Assembly (NCBI RefSeq): GCF_021390495.1
Contig: NZ_JAJEJP010000001.1
Location: 2,232,001 to 2,296,000, forward strand
Source: Paraburkholderia sp. ZP32-5
GTDB taxonomy: Bacteria > Pseudomonadota > Gammaproteobacteria > Burkholderiales > Burkholderiaceae
Direction: 5' to 3'
DNA: 64,000 nt
A program made the translations under genes and the position numbers. Below, one piece after another: positions 54,412 through 63,622 of the stretch (position 1 is the stretch's first letter; each line of letters opens with the position of its first letter). The notes beneath the pieces are model-generated. The model did no database searches. It saw nothing but the letters and a program-made list of their open reading frames with translations, and was not told where the DNA came from.

Positions 54412-55272
54412 TCACTCGCCGATCCACGAGCCGCGCAGATCGCTGTCGTGCAGCAATTGCAGCAGCGTGCCGGCCGGACGGCTCAGGCGCTTCGCGGCGA
54501 GCGCGATGAATTCCACCGCCGGCAGCGCCGGTAGCGCGGCTGCATTCAGCGGCGCCGTGAGGCCGCGCGCGGCCAGATACTGCGGACGCACGGTGATGCC
54601 GAGCCCGCCGCGCGCCGCGGCAATGCAGCCCGAGTGGCTGCTGCTGGTGCAAACGATCTGCCAGCTCGCGCCCACCTCGGCCAGCGCGTCGAGCACGACC
54701 GCGCGCGTGACGCTCGGCTCGGCGACGAGGATCAGCGGTAGCGGCTGACTCAGATCGACGAGCGTGCCGGCCCGCGCGAGCCATTCGAGCCGGCCCGTGA
54801 AAAGCGGCACGCCGCGCCGGTCGCCGAGCCGGCGCTTGCCGACCAGCAGATCGATCGAGCCGGCGTCGAGCAGTTCATAGAGCCGGCCCGTCATGCCGAT
54901 CGTGATTTCGAGTTCGACGTCCGGATGCGCGTTGCGAAACGCCGCGAGCACAGTGGGCAGCGGACCGAGCGCGATATCGTCCGATGAGCCGAGCCGCACT
55001 CGCCCTTTCAGACGTGGCGCGCGAAACTGCGATTCCGCGCGCGACAGCGCCTGCAGGATCACGCTGGCGTGCGCGAGCATCGCTTCGCCATCGGGCGTCA
55101 TCGCGAGCGAATGGGTGTCGCGCACGAACAGCCGCCGGCCCACGCTCTGTTCGAGCCGCCGGATATGTTCGCTGACGCTCGACTGCGTCAGATCGAGCCG
55201 CCGCCCGGCCTCGGTGAAGCTGTGGCACGCGGCGACGGTCGAAAAGGTCTTCAGCCAGATCGGATTGAGCAT
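54412..55272 (-). CDS. LysR-family regulator, divergent from an MFS gene
   Basis: A 286-aa LysR-type regulator with a standard HTH (AGRRLDLTQSSVSEHIRRLE) and effector domain (VRLGSSDDIALGPLPTVLAA). It is divergent from the MdtD-like MFS gene, with a perfect inverted repeat TTATCG-N7-CGATAA at 55291-55309 between them. It likely controls that transporter and itself. Confidence 0.91.
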   Translation of the reverse strand: MLNPIWLKTFSTVAACHSFTEAGRRLDLTQSSVSEHIRRLEQSVGRRLFVRDTHSLAMTPDGEAMLAHASVILQALSRAESQFRAPRLKGRVRLGSSDDIALGPLPTVLAAFRNAHPDVELEITIGMTGRLYELLDAGSIDLLVGKRRLGDRRGVPLFTGRLEWLARAGTLVDLSQPLPLILVAEPSVTRAVVLDALAEVGASWQIVCTSSSHSGCIAAARGGLGITVRPQYLAARGLTAPLNAAALPALPAVEFIALAAKRLSRPAGTLLQLLHDSDLRGSWIGE

Positions 55273-55290
55273 GCGTCATTGTCGCGCTGC

Positions 55291-55309
55291 TTATCGGTAA
55301 TGTCGATAA
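55291..55309. promoter_or_regulatory. LysR-type operator TTATCG-N7-CGATAA
   Basis: Perfect 6-bp arms with a 7-bp centre contain the T-N11-A signature of LysR sites. The site starts 19 bp upstream of the LysR start codon and lies 133 bp before the MFS ATG at 55442, matching an autorepression and activation site. Confidence 0.65.
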
Positions 55310-55441
55310 CAGTCAGCGACCCTAGTGGGGTTCCCGATTGACGCGGATGTCAATAAGATGACGCAATTCCCGATTCTGTTTGCGGGCGGCGCTGACGCCG
55401 CGACCGCTGCCGCCGCGGCCACCGCGCGCGCCGTTGAAAAA

Positions 55442-56842
55442 ATGACCAAGGATTCCACCCACTCCGCGTTACTGTGGATCGTCGCCGCCGGCTTCTTCAT
55501 GCAGTCGCTCGACACGACGATCGTCAACACCGCCCTCCCGTCGATCGCCCACAGCCTGAACGTCGCGCCGCTCGCGATGCAGCCGGTCGTTGTCGCCTAC
55601 ACGCTGACGATGGCGATGCTGACCCCCGCCTCCGGCTGGCTCGCCGACCGCTTCGGCACCCGCCGCGTGTACTTCGCCGCGATCCTCGTCTTCGTGCTCG
55701 GCTCGGTCTGCTGCGCGACCGCGCATACGCTCGGCGAGCTGGTGCTCGCGCGTGTGCTGCAAGGTCTCGGCGGCTCGATGCTGCTGCCGATCGGACGGCT
55801 CGCGATCCTGCGCAGCGTGTCGGCCGAACAGTACGTTTCGGCGCTTGCGTTCACGTCGATTGCCGGGCAGTTGGGGCCGATTGCCGGCCCGACGCTCGGC
55901 GGCTGGTTCGTGCAGGCGATCAGCTGGCACTGGATCTTTCTGATCAACGTGCCGATCGGCGCGGTGGGACTGTATGCGGTGCACCGCTTCCTGCCGTCGC
56001 ACGAAGAAGCCGAGGCGCCACCGTTCGATGTGCTCGGCTGCGCTCTGCTGTCGCTGTGCATGATCGCGTTTTCGCTGGCGTTCGAGACGCCGGTTGCATC
56101 GCACCGCACGGCCTGGTCGGCGGGGCTGTTCGCACTGGCCGTCGCAAGTGCGCTTGCCTATATTCCGTACGCGAAAAGCCGGCGCAATCCGCTCTTCAGG
56201 CTGTCGCTATTCGGCGAGCCGAATTTCAGCGTGGGCCTGATCGGCAACCTCGTGTGCCGGATCGGCTCCAGTGCGGTGCCGTTCCTTGTGCCGTTGCTCT
56301 TGCAATTGCAGCTCGGTTATACGCCGCTGCATTCCGGCCTGATGATGTTGCCCGCGGCGATCGCCGGCACGCTCGCGAAGCGCTGGATCGCGCCGCTCGT
56401 GCGCCGCTACGGCTATGAGACGTTCCTGCTGGTCAATACGATCATCGTCGGCTCGTCGATCGTTGCGTTCTCAGTGATCTCGCACGGCACGCCGCTCATC
56501 GTCGAGATCGCGATCCTCGCGGTATTCGGCGCGGCCAACTCGATGCAGTTCGCGGCGATGAACAGCGTCACGCTGAAGGACCTGACACGCGAAGACGCGG
56601 GCAGCGGCAACAGCCTGTTCTCGATGGTGCAGATGCTCGCGATCGGTCTGGGCGTATCGATCGGCGGCGGGCTCGTGAATCTGTTCTCCGCGCAGTGGGA
56701 TTCGGCGGCGCTCGGCTTTCGCCTCGCGTTCATATGCGTCGGCACGATCACGCTGGTGTCCGCATGGATCTTCCGCCATCTCGACGACCCCTCTGGCACG
56801 CGCGTGATTCGTGGCCAGGCAGCGCAAAGCGCGGGACGTTGA
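55442..56842 (+). CDS. MFS transporter, MdtD-like (DHA2 type)
   Basis: A 466-aa permease very similar in layout to E. coli MdtD. The start TKDSTHSALLWIVAAGFFMQ is followed by SLDTTIVNTALPSIAHSL, PASGWLADRFGTRRVYF and ARVLQGLGGSMLLPIGRLA. About 14 helices. The ATG at 55442 is chosen by comparison with MdtD; two upstream starts (55325, 55358) would add an Ala-rich leader. No ribosome site is clear at any. Probably controlled by the divergent LysR regulator. Confidence 0.9.
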   Translation: MTKDSTHSALLWIVAAGFFMQSLDTTIVNTALPSIAHSLNVAPLAMQPVVVAYTLTMAMLTPASGWLADRFGTRRVYFAAILVFVLGSVCCATAHTLGELVLARVLQGLGGSMLLPIGRLAILRSVSAEQYVSALAFTSIAGQLGPIAGPTLGGWFVQAISWHWIFLINVPIGAVGLYAVHRFLPSHEEAEAPPFDVLGCALLSLCMIAFSLAFETPVASHRTAWSAGLFALAVASALAYIPYAKSRRNPLFRLSLFGEPNFSVGLIGNLVCRIGSSAVPFLVPLLLQLQLGYTPLHSGLMMLPAAIAGTLAKRWIAPLVRRYGYETFLLVNTIIVGSSIVAFSVISHGTPLIVEIAILAVFGAANSMQFAAMNSVTLKDLTREDAGSGNSLFSMVQMLAIGLGVSIGGGLVNLFSAQWDSAALGFRLAFICVGTITLVSAWIFRHLDDPSGTRVIRGQAAQSAGR

Positions 56843-57027
56843 GCGGCAGCGCGCGGGTTGAGACGGATTGCGTCACGGTGTGACGCTTCTACTCCGGCGA
56901 CCCGACGCTTCGAGACCTCGCGCGCGAGCGTACGTGCGTGCATACGTGCATGGATACGTGTGTGAAGCGAAGCAGACTTTCTGCGTTAGCATGTCGGGCA
57001 TCTACGGCTACCAGTCAAGGAACCCCG

Positions 57028-57957
57028 ATGCCATTTGACGAGCGCATGCTGAACGGCGTGGGCGTGCTGACGGCGATCGTCGATTGCGGCAGCTTCGCGG
57101 CGGCGGGCGTGGCGCTCGACATGTCGCAATCGGGCGTGAGCCGATCGGTCGCGCGGCTCGAAGCGCGCCTGGGCATTCGCCTGTTCGACCGCACCACGCG
57201 CTCGGTCACGCTGACCGACGAAGGGCGGCGCTTCCATGAGCAGATCGTGCCGCTGCTCGGCGCGCTGGAGGAAGCGGCGGCATCCGCGGCTCAGGGTGCA
57301 AGCGCGGTGCGCGGACGTCTGCGCGTCAATATGGACCCGTCCTTTTCGCGGCTCGTGCTGGGCCCGCGTCTGAGCGCCTTCATCGACAAACATCCCGATC
57401 TGCAACTCGAACTGGTCACGCGCGATCAACTGGGCGACCTGGTCGCGGACGGCTTCGATGTCGCGATCCGCTTCGGCGAGCCGCCGGTGTCGTCACTGGT
57501 GGCGCGCAAGCTGCTCGATACGCGCGTCCTGACCGTCGCCGCGCCGTCGTATCTGAAGAAGCATGGGCAGCCGTCGCATCCGGGCGAACTCGAAAACGGC
57601 CGGCATGTGTGCATCAAGTTTCGTGATCCGCTCACCGGTTATCCGTTTGGCTGGGAATTTCATCGCGGCCGCAAGAAGCTCGCGATCACGCCGCAAGGAC
57701 GTCTGACCGTCAACGACGTCGGCACGCTGCATAGCGTGTGCATCGCCGGTCAGGGCATCGCGCAGGTTCTGGCGCTCGGCGCGCCCGCGCTGCTCGCGAG
57801 CGGCAAGCTGGTCGAGCTGTTTCCGGATTGGGGCGACGAGGTTTATCCGTTGTATGCGCTGTATCCGTCGCGGCGTCATCCGCCGGCAAAGGTGCGCGCA
57901 TTTCTCGATTTCATCATGTCGCTGACGGCCAGCGCGCCGCGCGAAGCGGTCGAGTAG
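57028..57957 (+). CDS. LysR-family regulator downstream of the MFS gene
   Basis: A 309-aa LysR-type regulator of the large CrgA/DmlR-like subgroup: HTH with AAGVALDMSQSGVSRSVARL, FDRTTRSVTLTDEGRRF, then the effector domain with DVAIRFGEPPVSSLVARKL and a TGYPFGWEF insertion. The ATG at 57028 follows AAGGA. It lies 185 bp after the MFS gene on the same strand. Its target is not evident. Confidence 0.92.
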   Translation: MPFDERMLNGVGVLTAIVDCGSFAAAGVALDMSQSGVSRSVARLEARLGIRLFDRTTRSVTLTDEGRRFHEQIVPLLGALEEAAASAAQGASAVRGRLRVNMDPSFSRLVLGPRLSAFIDKHPDLQLELVTRDQLGDLVADGFDVAIRFGEPPVSSLVARKLLDTRVLTVAAPSYLKKHGQPSHPGELENGRHVCIKFRDPLTGYPFGWEFHRGRKKLAITPQGRLTVNDVGTLHSVCIAGQGIAQVLALGAPALLASGKLVELFPDWGDEVYPLYALYPSRRHPPAKVRAFLDFIMSLTASAPREAVE

Positions 57958-58066
57958 CGTCAGCGCTGGCGTCGCCTGTGGCCGAGCCTCTGCCCGCTGC
58001 CGGATTTCTCCCGCTCAGGTCCGTACCTTGCTGCCGCAAGGCTGTCATCCTTCAAGGAGAGCAGCC

Positions 58067-58294
58067 ATGAGCAAAGCCAGCGAAAAAACCAAAAGCGAAG
58101 CAAAAAGCGCGGTCAAAGACGAATCCAAAGGCAAAACGGAGCAGCGGACCGGGGACCTCGCGCATCCGCACCAGGCGGTGCATAACGACAATGCGCACAG
58201 CAAAATGCCCGAGCGCCACGACGAAGGCCGTAAGCAATCACCCGCGGACCATCCGGGCAAGCAACCCGGCGAGGGCGAGCCGTCAGTCAGTTGA
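58067..58294 (+). CDS. Small hydrophilic disordered protein
   Basis: A 75-aa protein made almost only of Lys, Glu, Ser, Asp, Gln, Gly, Pro and His (SKASEKTKSEAKSAVKDESK start), with no hydrophobic core. Such sequences occur in stress-related, hydrophilin-like proteins, but the family is not recognised. AAGGAGAG stands 7 bases before the ATG, so it is surely translated if transcribed. It is 109 bp downstream of a LysR gene. Confidence 0.7.
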   Translation: MSKASEKTKSEAKSAVKDESKGKTEQRTGDLAHPHQAVHNDNAHSKMPERHDEGRKQSPADHPGKQPGEGEPSVS

Positions 58295-58502
58295 AAAAAA
58301 TAATTCCCAGCTCACGCGCGGCTTTGCTGCACTGCACAGCCAGGCCGCATCAATTTTTTCCTTCCGCCGCCTTTCTGTAAGCAAACATTTCTTCTCCATT
58401 TTTGCCGATTATTTTTTCGACGTATTGGACTAATTTGCTGCGTGCGGCGACGTGTGCCCAGCGAACCGGTTGCCGCTCTCCGATTGCTAAAAGGCGACGC
58501 CC
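58295..58502. other. Low-GC spacer before a glycosyltransferase gene
   Basis: This 208-bp stretch is visibly richer in T than its surroundings (58340-58440) and probably holds the promoter of the next gene. No gene is supported. Confidence 0.4.
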
Positions 58503-59720
58503 ATGTCCAATCCGTCAAGCTCCCCCACTGCGTTCGAGCACGCTCCCGAGTCCGGTCGGCTGCCCATTGCCGGGCTCGCTTCTGGACCTGCTTCCGAGCC
58601 CTCTTCTGTACGCCCCTCCGCTCCGGCTGCGCGCGTGTCGATCTGTCTGCCGACCTGCAATCGTGCCGATCTGCTCATCGAGTGCATCGACTCCTGTCTC
58701 GCGCAACGTTACGGCAATCTGGAGATTCTGATCGGCGACGACTCGACCGATGCGCACACACAGCAACGGGTCGCGCAACGCTACGGCGACGAGCCGCGCG
58801 TGCGCTATACGAAAAACGAGCCGCCGCTCGGTCAGGCGCGCAACGTCGCGAGCCTGTTCGCGCGCGCGAGCGGCGACAAGATTCTGCTGATCCACGACGA
58901 CGATCTGCTCACCACCGATGCAGTCGAAAAGCTCGTGTCGCTGTGGCAACGGCATCCGCAACTGGATGCCGTATTCGGCGACCAGTACGAAGCGGATCAC
59001 AACGGCGTGATCGACTTCGATGCCAGCGTGCGGCTCAATGCGGATTTCCGGCGCACGGCGGACGTCGAAGGCATCCAGCCGCTCGCGGGCCGCACCGGCC
59101 TGATCCAGATGTTTCCAAACAATGGCTGGATGGCCGATGCGCGGCTCGTCAAGCGCATCGGCTACAGCGAACAGTACGGCATGTGCTGCGATTTCGTGTT
59201 CGGCACCGAGCTATGCCTCGCCGCGCGTCAGGTGTACTACCTGCACGACTACGTGTCGGTGTATCGCAAGACCGCGATGTCGATTTCGCACAGCACGCGC
59301 GGCACGACCTCGGCCGCGCCGCTCAATGCATACGGGTTCGTCAAATCGCTGGATCTGCCGGCGCGGCTGGAACCGGCGCGGCGGCTGGCATTGCGGCGGC
59401 TCGTGCCGATCGTCGTGTCGATTCACGCGAAAAACCGTCAGCCGCGCGCGGGATTGCGGGTCGCTCTCGCGCATCTGTTCGCGTACAAACATGGCTTCAG
59501 CGCGCGGCTTTACTACCATTTGCTGATGCTGGCGCGTGCGGCACTGCGTGGCGAGGGGCCGGTCGCGACGGCCGCAACTACGGTGGCAAGCAGTGTGGCG
59601 ACTGGCGCCGCGGCGGCGGTCGCGGCGGTGTCGGCCGCGCCGTCGGTTGCGGCGGATCAGGCGAGCGCGGTCAAGGAGTTCGTCGATGAACTGGTGAGTG
59701 ACCGGTCCGAACCGGTGTGA
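58503..59720 (+). CDS. Family 2 glycosyltransferase with extended tails
   Basis: A 405-aa GT2 enzyme. After about 43 Ser/Pro/Ala-rich residues comes the GT-A core: VSICLPTCNRADLLIECIDS, LEILIGDDSTDAHTQQ, QARNVASLFARASGDKILLI and the metal motif HDDDLL. The middle has PNNGWMADARLVKRIGYSE. The last 60 residues are Ala/Val-rich and may form a helix of unknown role. No other polysaccharide gene is adjacent, so the product is unknown. The ATG is the only reasonable start. Confidence 0.88.
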   Translation: MSNPSSSPTAFEHAPESGRLPIAGLASGPASEPSSVRPSAPAARVSICLPTCNRADLLIECIDSCLAQRYGNLEILIGDDSTDAHTQQRVAQRYGDEPRVRYTKNEPPLGQARNVASLFARASGDKILLIHDDDLLTTDAVEKLVSLWQRHPQLDAVFGDQYEADHNGVIDFDASVRLNADFRRTADVEGIQPLAGRTGLIQMFPNNGWMADARLVKRIGYSEQYGMCCDFVFGTELCLAARQVYYLHDYVSVYRKTAMSISHSTRGTTSAAPLNAYGFVKSLDLPARLEPARRLALRRLVPIVVSIHAKNRQPRAGLRVALAHLFAYKHGFSARLYYHLLMLARAALRGEGPVATAATTVASSVATGAAAAVAAVSAAPSVAADQASAVKEFVDELVSDRSEPV

Positions 59721-59929
59721 GCGGCGGCGGGCACATGGATGCGGCGGCGGGCAAATGGTGAAACTCAGGCGCCTCGTTAATGCGTGGAGTGGCGCAGGGT
59801 TAAGGCGCCGGGTTAATGCGCCTTTCTGCTAAGCATTCCCTGCTTTGCAAACGCGGATTCATTACTTGGTCGTGCGCGCGCCACTGATTACGATGAAGTC
59901 GCCCATCATCGCATCGAAGGTCGTTAGCC

Positions 59930-60151
59930 ATGCCAGACAATACGTGTTTCAGACCGCGTGTGATCGAGCCGGTCGTCGATAGTCAGCCCGAAGGGCTCGG
60001 ACTCGCAGTGGAATTGTGGCTCGCGCAGCCGGTCGACGGTATCGCCGGCCGCGCATTGCAGATTCATTTACGCAGCGGCGCGAAGATGGAACAGGCCGAG
60101 ACGCTGCGTGATCTGTTGCATGCGTGGGGCACGCGCATCGTCGTCAGCTAA
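59930..60151 (+). CDS. Hypothetical 73-aa protein
   Basis: A small soluble protein of unknown family with clean codon use and two likely strands followed by a helix (LGLAVELWLAQPVDGIAGRA, QIHLRSGAKMEQAETLRDLL). GAAGGT lies upstream of the ATG. It is isolated, between a GT gene and a convergent MFS gene. Confidence 0.55.
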   Translation: MPDNTCFRPRVIEPVVDSQPEGLGLAVELWLAQPVDGIAGRALQIHLRSGAKMEQAETLRDLLHAWGTRIVVS

Positions 60152-60222
60152 GCGCCACGTGTGCCGCGAGCGCCGCGCGGTTTGCGGCGCATTGCGGCAC
60201 GTCGCAACAGCATGCCCATCAA

Positions 60223-61530
60223 TCACGGCTCGTGCCGCAGATACCCTTCGGTCGACGGATCGCGCATGCGCAGCGACACAAGGCCCGCGATCGCGCACAT
60301 CGCCGTCACGTACCAGAAGAACATCGTCTCGACATCGGCCTGCTTCAGCCACAGCGCGACGTATTCCGCCGAACCGCCGAAGATCGCATTCGCAACCGCA
60401 TACGAGAGCCCGACGCCCAGCGCGCGCACTTGCGGCGGGAACATCTCCGCCTTGATCAGGCCGCTGATCGACGTATAGAAGCTGACGATCGCGAGCGCAA
60501 GCACAACCAGCCCGAAGGCCGCGTACGGATCGCTGACGTCCTTCAGCGCATGCAGCAGCGGCACCGTGCCGATCGTCGCGAACAGGCCGAAGCACAGCAT
60601 CGAGCGGCGCCGGCCGATACGATCCGACAGCGCGCCGAACGCCGGCTGCATCAGCATGTAGACGAACAACGCGGCGGTCATCACCGAGCTCGCGGTCTTC
60701 GCGTGCATGCCCGCCGTGTTGACGAGATACTTCTGCATATAGGTCGTAAACGTATAGAAAATCAGCGAGCCGCCGGCCGTGAAACCCAGCACCGTCATGA
60801 ACGCGGCCTTGTGCTCCCACAGCCCGCGCAACGTGCCCGAATCCTTGCGCTCACGGGTTGCGGCCGTCGTGGTTTCGTCGAGCGATCTGCGCAGATACAG
60901 CGCGACCAGTGCGGCAATCGCGCCGATCACGAACGGCACGCGCCAACCCCACGCTTTCAACTGTTCGGTCGACAGCGCCTGCTGCAGGATCACGAGCACC
61001 AGCAGCGCAAACAACTGGCCGCCGATCAACGTCACGTATTGGAACGACGCGAAGAAGCCACGCCTGCCCTTCAATGCGACCTCGCTCATGTACGTCGCGC
61101 TGGTGCCGTATTCGCCGCCCACCGACAGCCCCTGCAGCAGCCGCGCGAGCAACAGCAACGCCGGCGCGAGCGCGCCGATCTGCGCGTAGGTGGGAAGCAG
61201 CGCGATCACCAGCGAGCCGCCGCACATCATGAACACCGACACCATCATCGCGGTGCGGCGGCCGCGCTTGTCGGCGAGCCGGCCGAAGAACCAGCCGCCG
61301 ATCGGCCGCATCAGGAAGCCCGCGGCGAACACACCGGCGGTGTTCAGCAACTGGGTCGTCGTATTGCCGCTCGGAAAAAACGACGGCGCGAAATAGAGCG
61401 CCGTGAACGAATACACATAGAAGTCGAACCACTCGACGAGATTGCCCGATGACGCGCCGACGATCGCGAAAATGCGGCGTCGTGTGTCGTGGTCGGTGGC
61501 CACGACGGATTGGCCGGTGAAGTCATTCAT
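60223..61530 (-). CDS. MFS transporter, metabolite:H+ symporter (KgtP/ProP type)
   Basis: A 435-aa permease with 12 helices. MHS-family marks: [20 protein letters not shown] at helix 1, [34 protein letters not shown] and [13 protein letters not shown]. The family imports organic acids or betaines (for example KgtP, 2-oxoglutarate). The substrate cannot be set here. The ATG at 61530 fits the family; the frame is open to 61767. No regulator is adjacent. Confidence 0.91.
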   Translation of the reverse strand: MNDFTGQSVVATDHDTRRRIFAIVGASSGNLVEWFDFYVYSFTALYFAPSFFPSGNTTTQLLNTAGVFAAGFLMRPIGGWFFGRLADKRGRRTAMMVSVFMMCGGSLVIALLPTYAQIGALAPALLLLARLLQGLSVGGEYGTSATYMSEVALKGRRGFFASFQYVTLIGGQLFALLVLVILQQALSTEQLKAWGWRVPFVIGAIAALVALYLRRSLDETTTAATRERKDSGTLRGLWEHKAAFMTVLGFTAGGSLIFYTFTTYMQKYLVNTAGMHAKTASSVMTAALFVYMLMQPAFGALSDRIGRRRSMLCFGLFATIGTVPLLHALKDVSDPYAAFGLVVLALAIVSFYTSISGLIKAEMFPPQVRALGVGLSYAVANAIFGGSAEYVALWLKQADVETMFFWYVTAMCAIAGLVSLRMRDPSTEGYLRHEP

Positions 61531-61866
61531 GCTGGTGTCTGTCCTTTGTCTGAAACGAAGATGGCGGTCGAAGCGCCGCCTTTGATCACGCGCACGTCGG
61601 ACGGATGCGCGGAGTTGCCGCGCGAACCGTCCTCGCCACGTGTGCGGGATTTTTACATAGACGAAAGCAAACGATTGGCTTTTGTTAGCTAAGTGCATGA
61701 AATCCCTGGGTAGGGATCGGGTTGCCCCGCGCGGCAATGTGCGCTGCAACAACGACAAAGCCCCCACCAGTCTTGCGACTGGCGGGGGCTTCGAATGAAA
61801 GCAGATGGTACGACTCGAACAAACAGGCTTACAAAAACTACGCTAGCCTGGCTTTGTGCCGAAACG
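61531..61866. other. Spacer between MFS and spoVR genes
   Basis: This 336-bp stretch holds the MFS promoter region on the minus strand and the spoVR terminator. A short stretch near 61800-61835 looks slightly like the 3' end of a tRNA on the minus strand but cannot be folded as one. Confidence 0.5.
61758..61791 (-). terminator. Terminator of the spoVR operon
   Basis: A 15-bp stem with one mismatch (AAGCCCCCGCCAGTC pairing with GACTGGTGGGGGCTT on the minus strand) and a 4-base loop ends in CTTTGTC. It lies 75 bp after spoVR. The stem is nearly symmetric, so it may also work on the other strand. Confidence 0.75.
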
Positions 61867-63390
61867 TCACATCCTCACGGCAGGCGGCACATAGCGGCAC
61901 TCGTAGCGCTTTCTGACGGTGCCGTTTTCATCGACGCTTTCCAGATACACGTCGAACTGCCACAGCCGCGCCATGTGCTTGAGCACTTCGTCGCTATCCG
62001 ACGACAGATGCCGGTTGTCGCTCATGAAGTGCCGCAGCGTGAGGCTGCGGTCACCGCGCGTATTGACCGACCACACCTGGATGTTCGGCTCGCGATGATG
62101 CATGTCGTACTGCCGCGACAGCGCCTGGCGCACGTACTGGTAGCCGCTGTCGTCGTGAATCGCCGACACTTCGAGCGCGTCGCGCATGTCGTCGTCGAGT
62201 ACCGAGAACAGGCGCATCTCGCGAATCAGATGCGGCGACAGATACTGCGCGACGAAGCTCTCGTCCTTGAAGTTGCGCATCGCGTAGTGCATCGCGGGCA
62301 GCCACGGACTGCCGGCCAGCTCCGGAAACCACTTGCGGTCTTCGTCTGTGGGCGCCTCGCAGATGCGGCGAATGTCGCTCATCATCGAAAACCCGAGCGC
62401 GTACGGGTTGATGCCGCTGTAATACGGCTTCGTGACCGGCGGCTGATAGACGACGTTGCTGTGCGAATGGAGAAACTCCATCATGAAGCCGTCTTCGAGC
62501 TTGCCCTGGTTGTACATCGTGTTGAGCAGCGTGTAGTGCCAGAACGTCGCCCAGCCTTCGTTCATCACCTGGGTCTGGCGCTGCGGATAGAAGTACTGGC
62601 CGATCTTGCGCACGATGCGGATCACCTCGCGCTCCCACGGCTCGAGCAGCGGCGCGTTTTTCTCCGCGAAATACAGCAGGTTTTCCTGCGGCTCCGGCGG
62701 ATAACGCTCTTCGACTTCTTCCGGTAACGGCGTATGGCGCGCGGGCAGCGTGCGCCACAGTTCGTTGACCTGCGATTGCAGATACGCCTCGCGTTCGCGC
62801 CGCGCGGCAAACTCTTTTTGAAGCGACAGCTTTTGCGGCCGCTTGTAACGGTCCACGCCGTAGTTCATCAACGCATGGCACGAATCGAGCAGTTCCTCGA
62901 CACGATCGAGCCCAAAGCGCTCCTCGCACTCCGCGATGTAGTTCTTCGCATAGACGAGGTAATCGATGATCGCGTGCGCGTCCGTCCACAGCTTGAACAG
63001 GTAGTTGCCCTTGAAAAACGAGTTGTGGCCGTAGGCCGCATGCGCGATGACGAGCGCCTGCATCGCCATCGTGTTCTCTTCCATCAGATACGCGATGCAA
63101 GGGTTCGAATTGATGACGATTTCGTACGCGAGGCCCATCTGGCCGCGACGATAGCTTTTTTCAGTGGAAAGGAAGTGTTTGCCGAACGACCAGTGACGGT
63201 AGTTCACGGGCATCCCGACGGACGCATACGCATCCATCATCTGTTCGGCGCTGATCAGTTCGAGCTGGATCGGATAGACGTCGAGTTCATATTGCTCCGC
63301 AACACGGGCAATGTGCGAGTCGTACTCTTCGATCAATTCGAAGGTCCAGTCGGACGGGCACGGCAGAGGCCTTCTATCGGCTACGTTCAT
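61867..63390 (-). CDS. SpoVR-family protein
   Basis: A 507-aa protein of the SpoVR/YcgB family, full length. Family marks: YPIQLELISAEQMMDAYASV, HWSFGKHF, GLAYEIVINSNPCIAYLMEE, NEGWATFWHYTLLNTMY and NPYALGFSMM. In proteobacteria it forms an operon with the kinase PrkA and a DUF444 protein (YeaG-YeaH-YcgB) active in stress and stationary phase. The same order is visible here, with the DUF444 gene just upstream. The ATG at 63390 follows AAGGGAAG. Confidence 0.95.
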   Translation of the reverse strand: MNVADRRPLPCPSDWTFELIEEYDSHIARVAEQYELDVYPIQLELISAEQMMDAYASVGMPVNYRHWSFGKHFLSTEKSYRRGQMGLAYEIVINSNPCIAYLMEENTMAMQALVIAHAAYGHNSFFKGNYLFKLWTDAHAIIDYLVYAKNYIAECEERFGLDRVEELLDSCHALMNYGVDRYKRPQKLSLQKEFAARREREAYLQSQVNELWRTLPARHTPLPEEVEERYPPEPQENLLYFAEKNAPLLEPWEREVIRIVRKIGQYFYPQRQTQVMNEGWATFWHYTLLNTMYNQGKLEDGFMMEFLHSHSNVVYQPPVTKPYYSGINPYALGFSMMSDIRRICEAPTDEDRKWFPELAGSPWLPAMHYAMRNFKDESFVAQYLSPHLIREMRLFSVLDDDMRDALEVSAIHDDSGYQYVRQALSRQYDMHHREPNIQVWSVNTRGDRSLTLRHFMSDNRHLSSDSDEVLKHMARLWQFDVYLESVDENGTVRKRYECRYVPPAVRM

Positions 63391-63622
63391 ACGGACTTCC
63401 CTTTGCCCTTGATTGGGCTTTCCGGTGTGTCCCGTGCTGCAGCGCTGCGGACTGCTCCGGCACGAGCGGCTACCGTTTCCGCCCATGCCTCGGCCTGCCT
63501 CGACTATCGCTGCGGCACGCCTTGGTTGCGTCGCGGCGCCGTTTCATACGACCGATAAAGTTCTGTCATACGATTGGCCGCGCGCCGTGTCGCTCAGCGA
63601 TGCGTTCGCAACGAACCTGCCG

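Noticed and set aside
60124..61452. 442-codon plus-strand frame opposite the MHS transporter
   Set aside because: Antisense shadow with low-complexity composition; the transporter on the minus strand is complete and has family motifs.
61800..61835. tRNA-like 3' end (GTTCGAGTC followed by TACCA on the minus strand)
   Set aside because: The T-stem does not pair and no acceptor or anticodon arms can be found, so it is not a tRNA and only weakly suggests an old attachment site.
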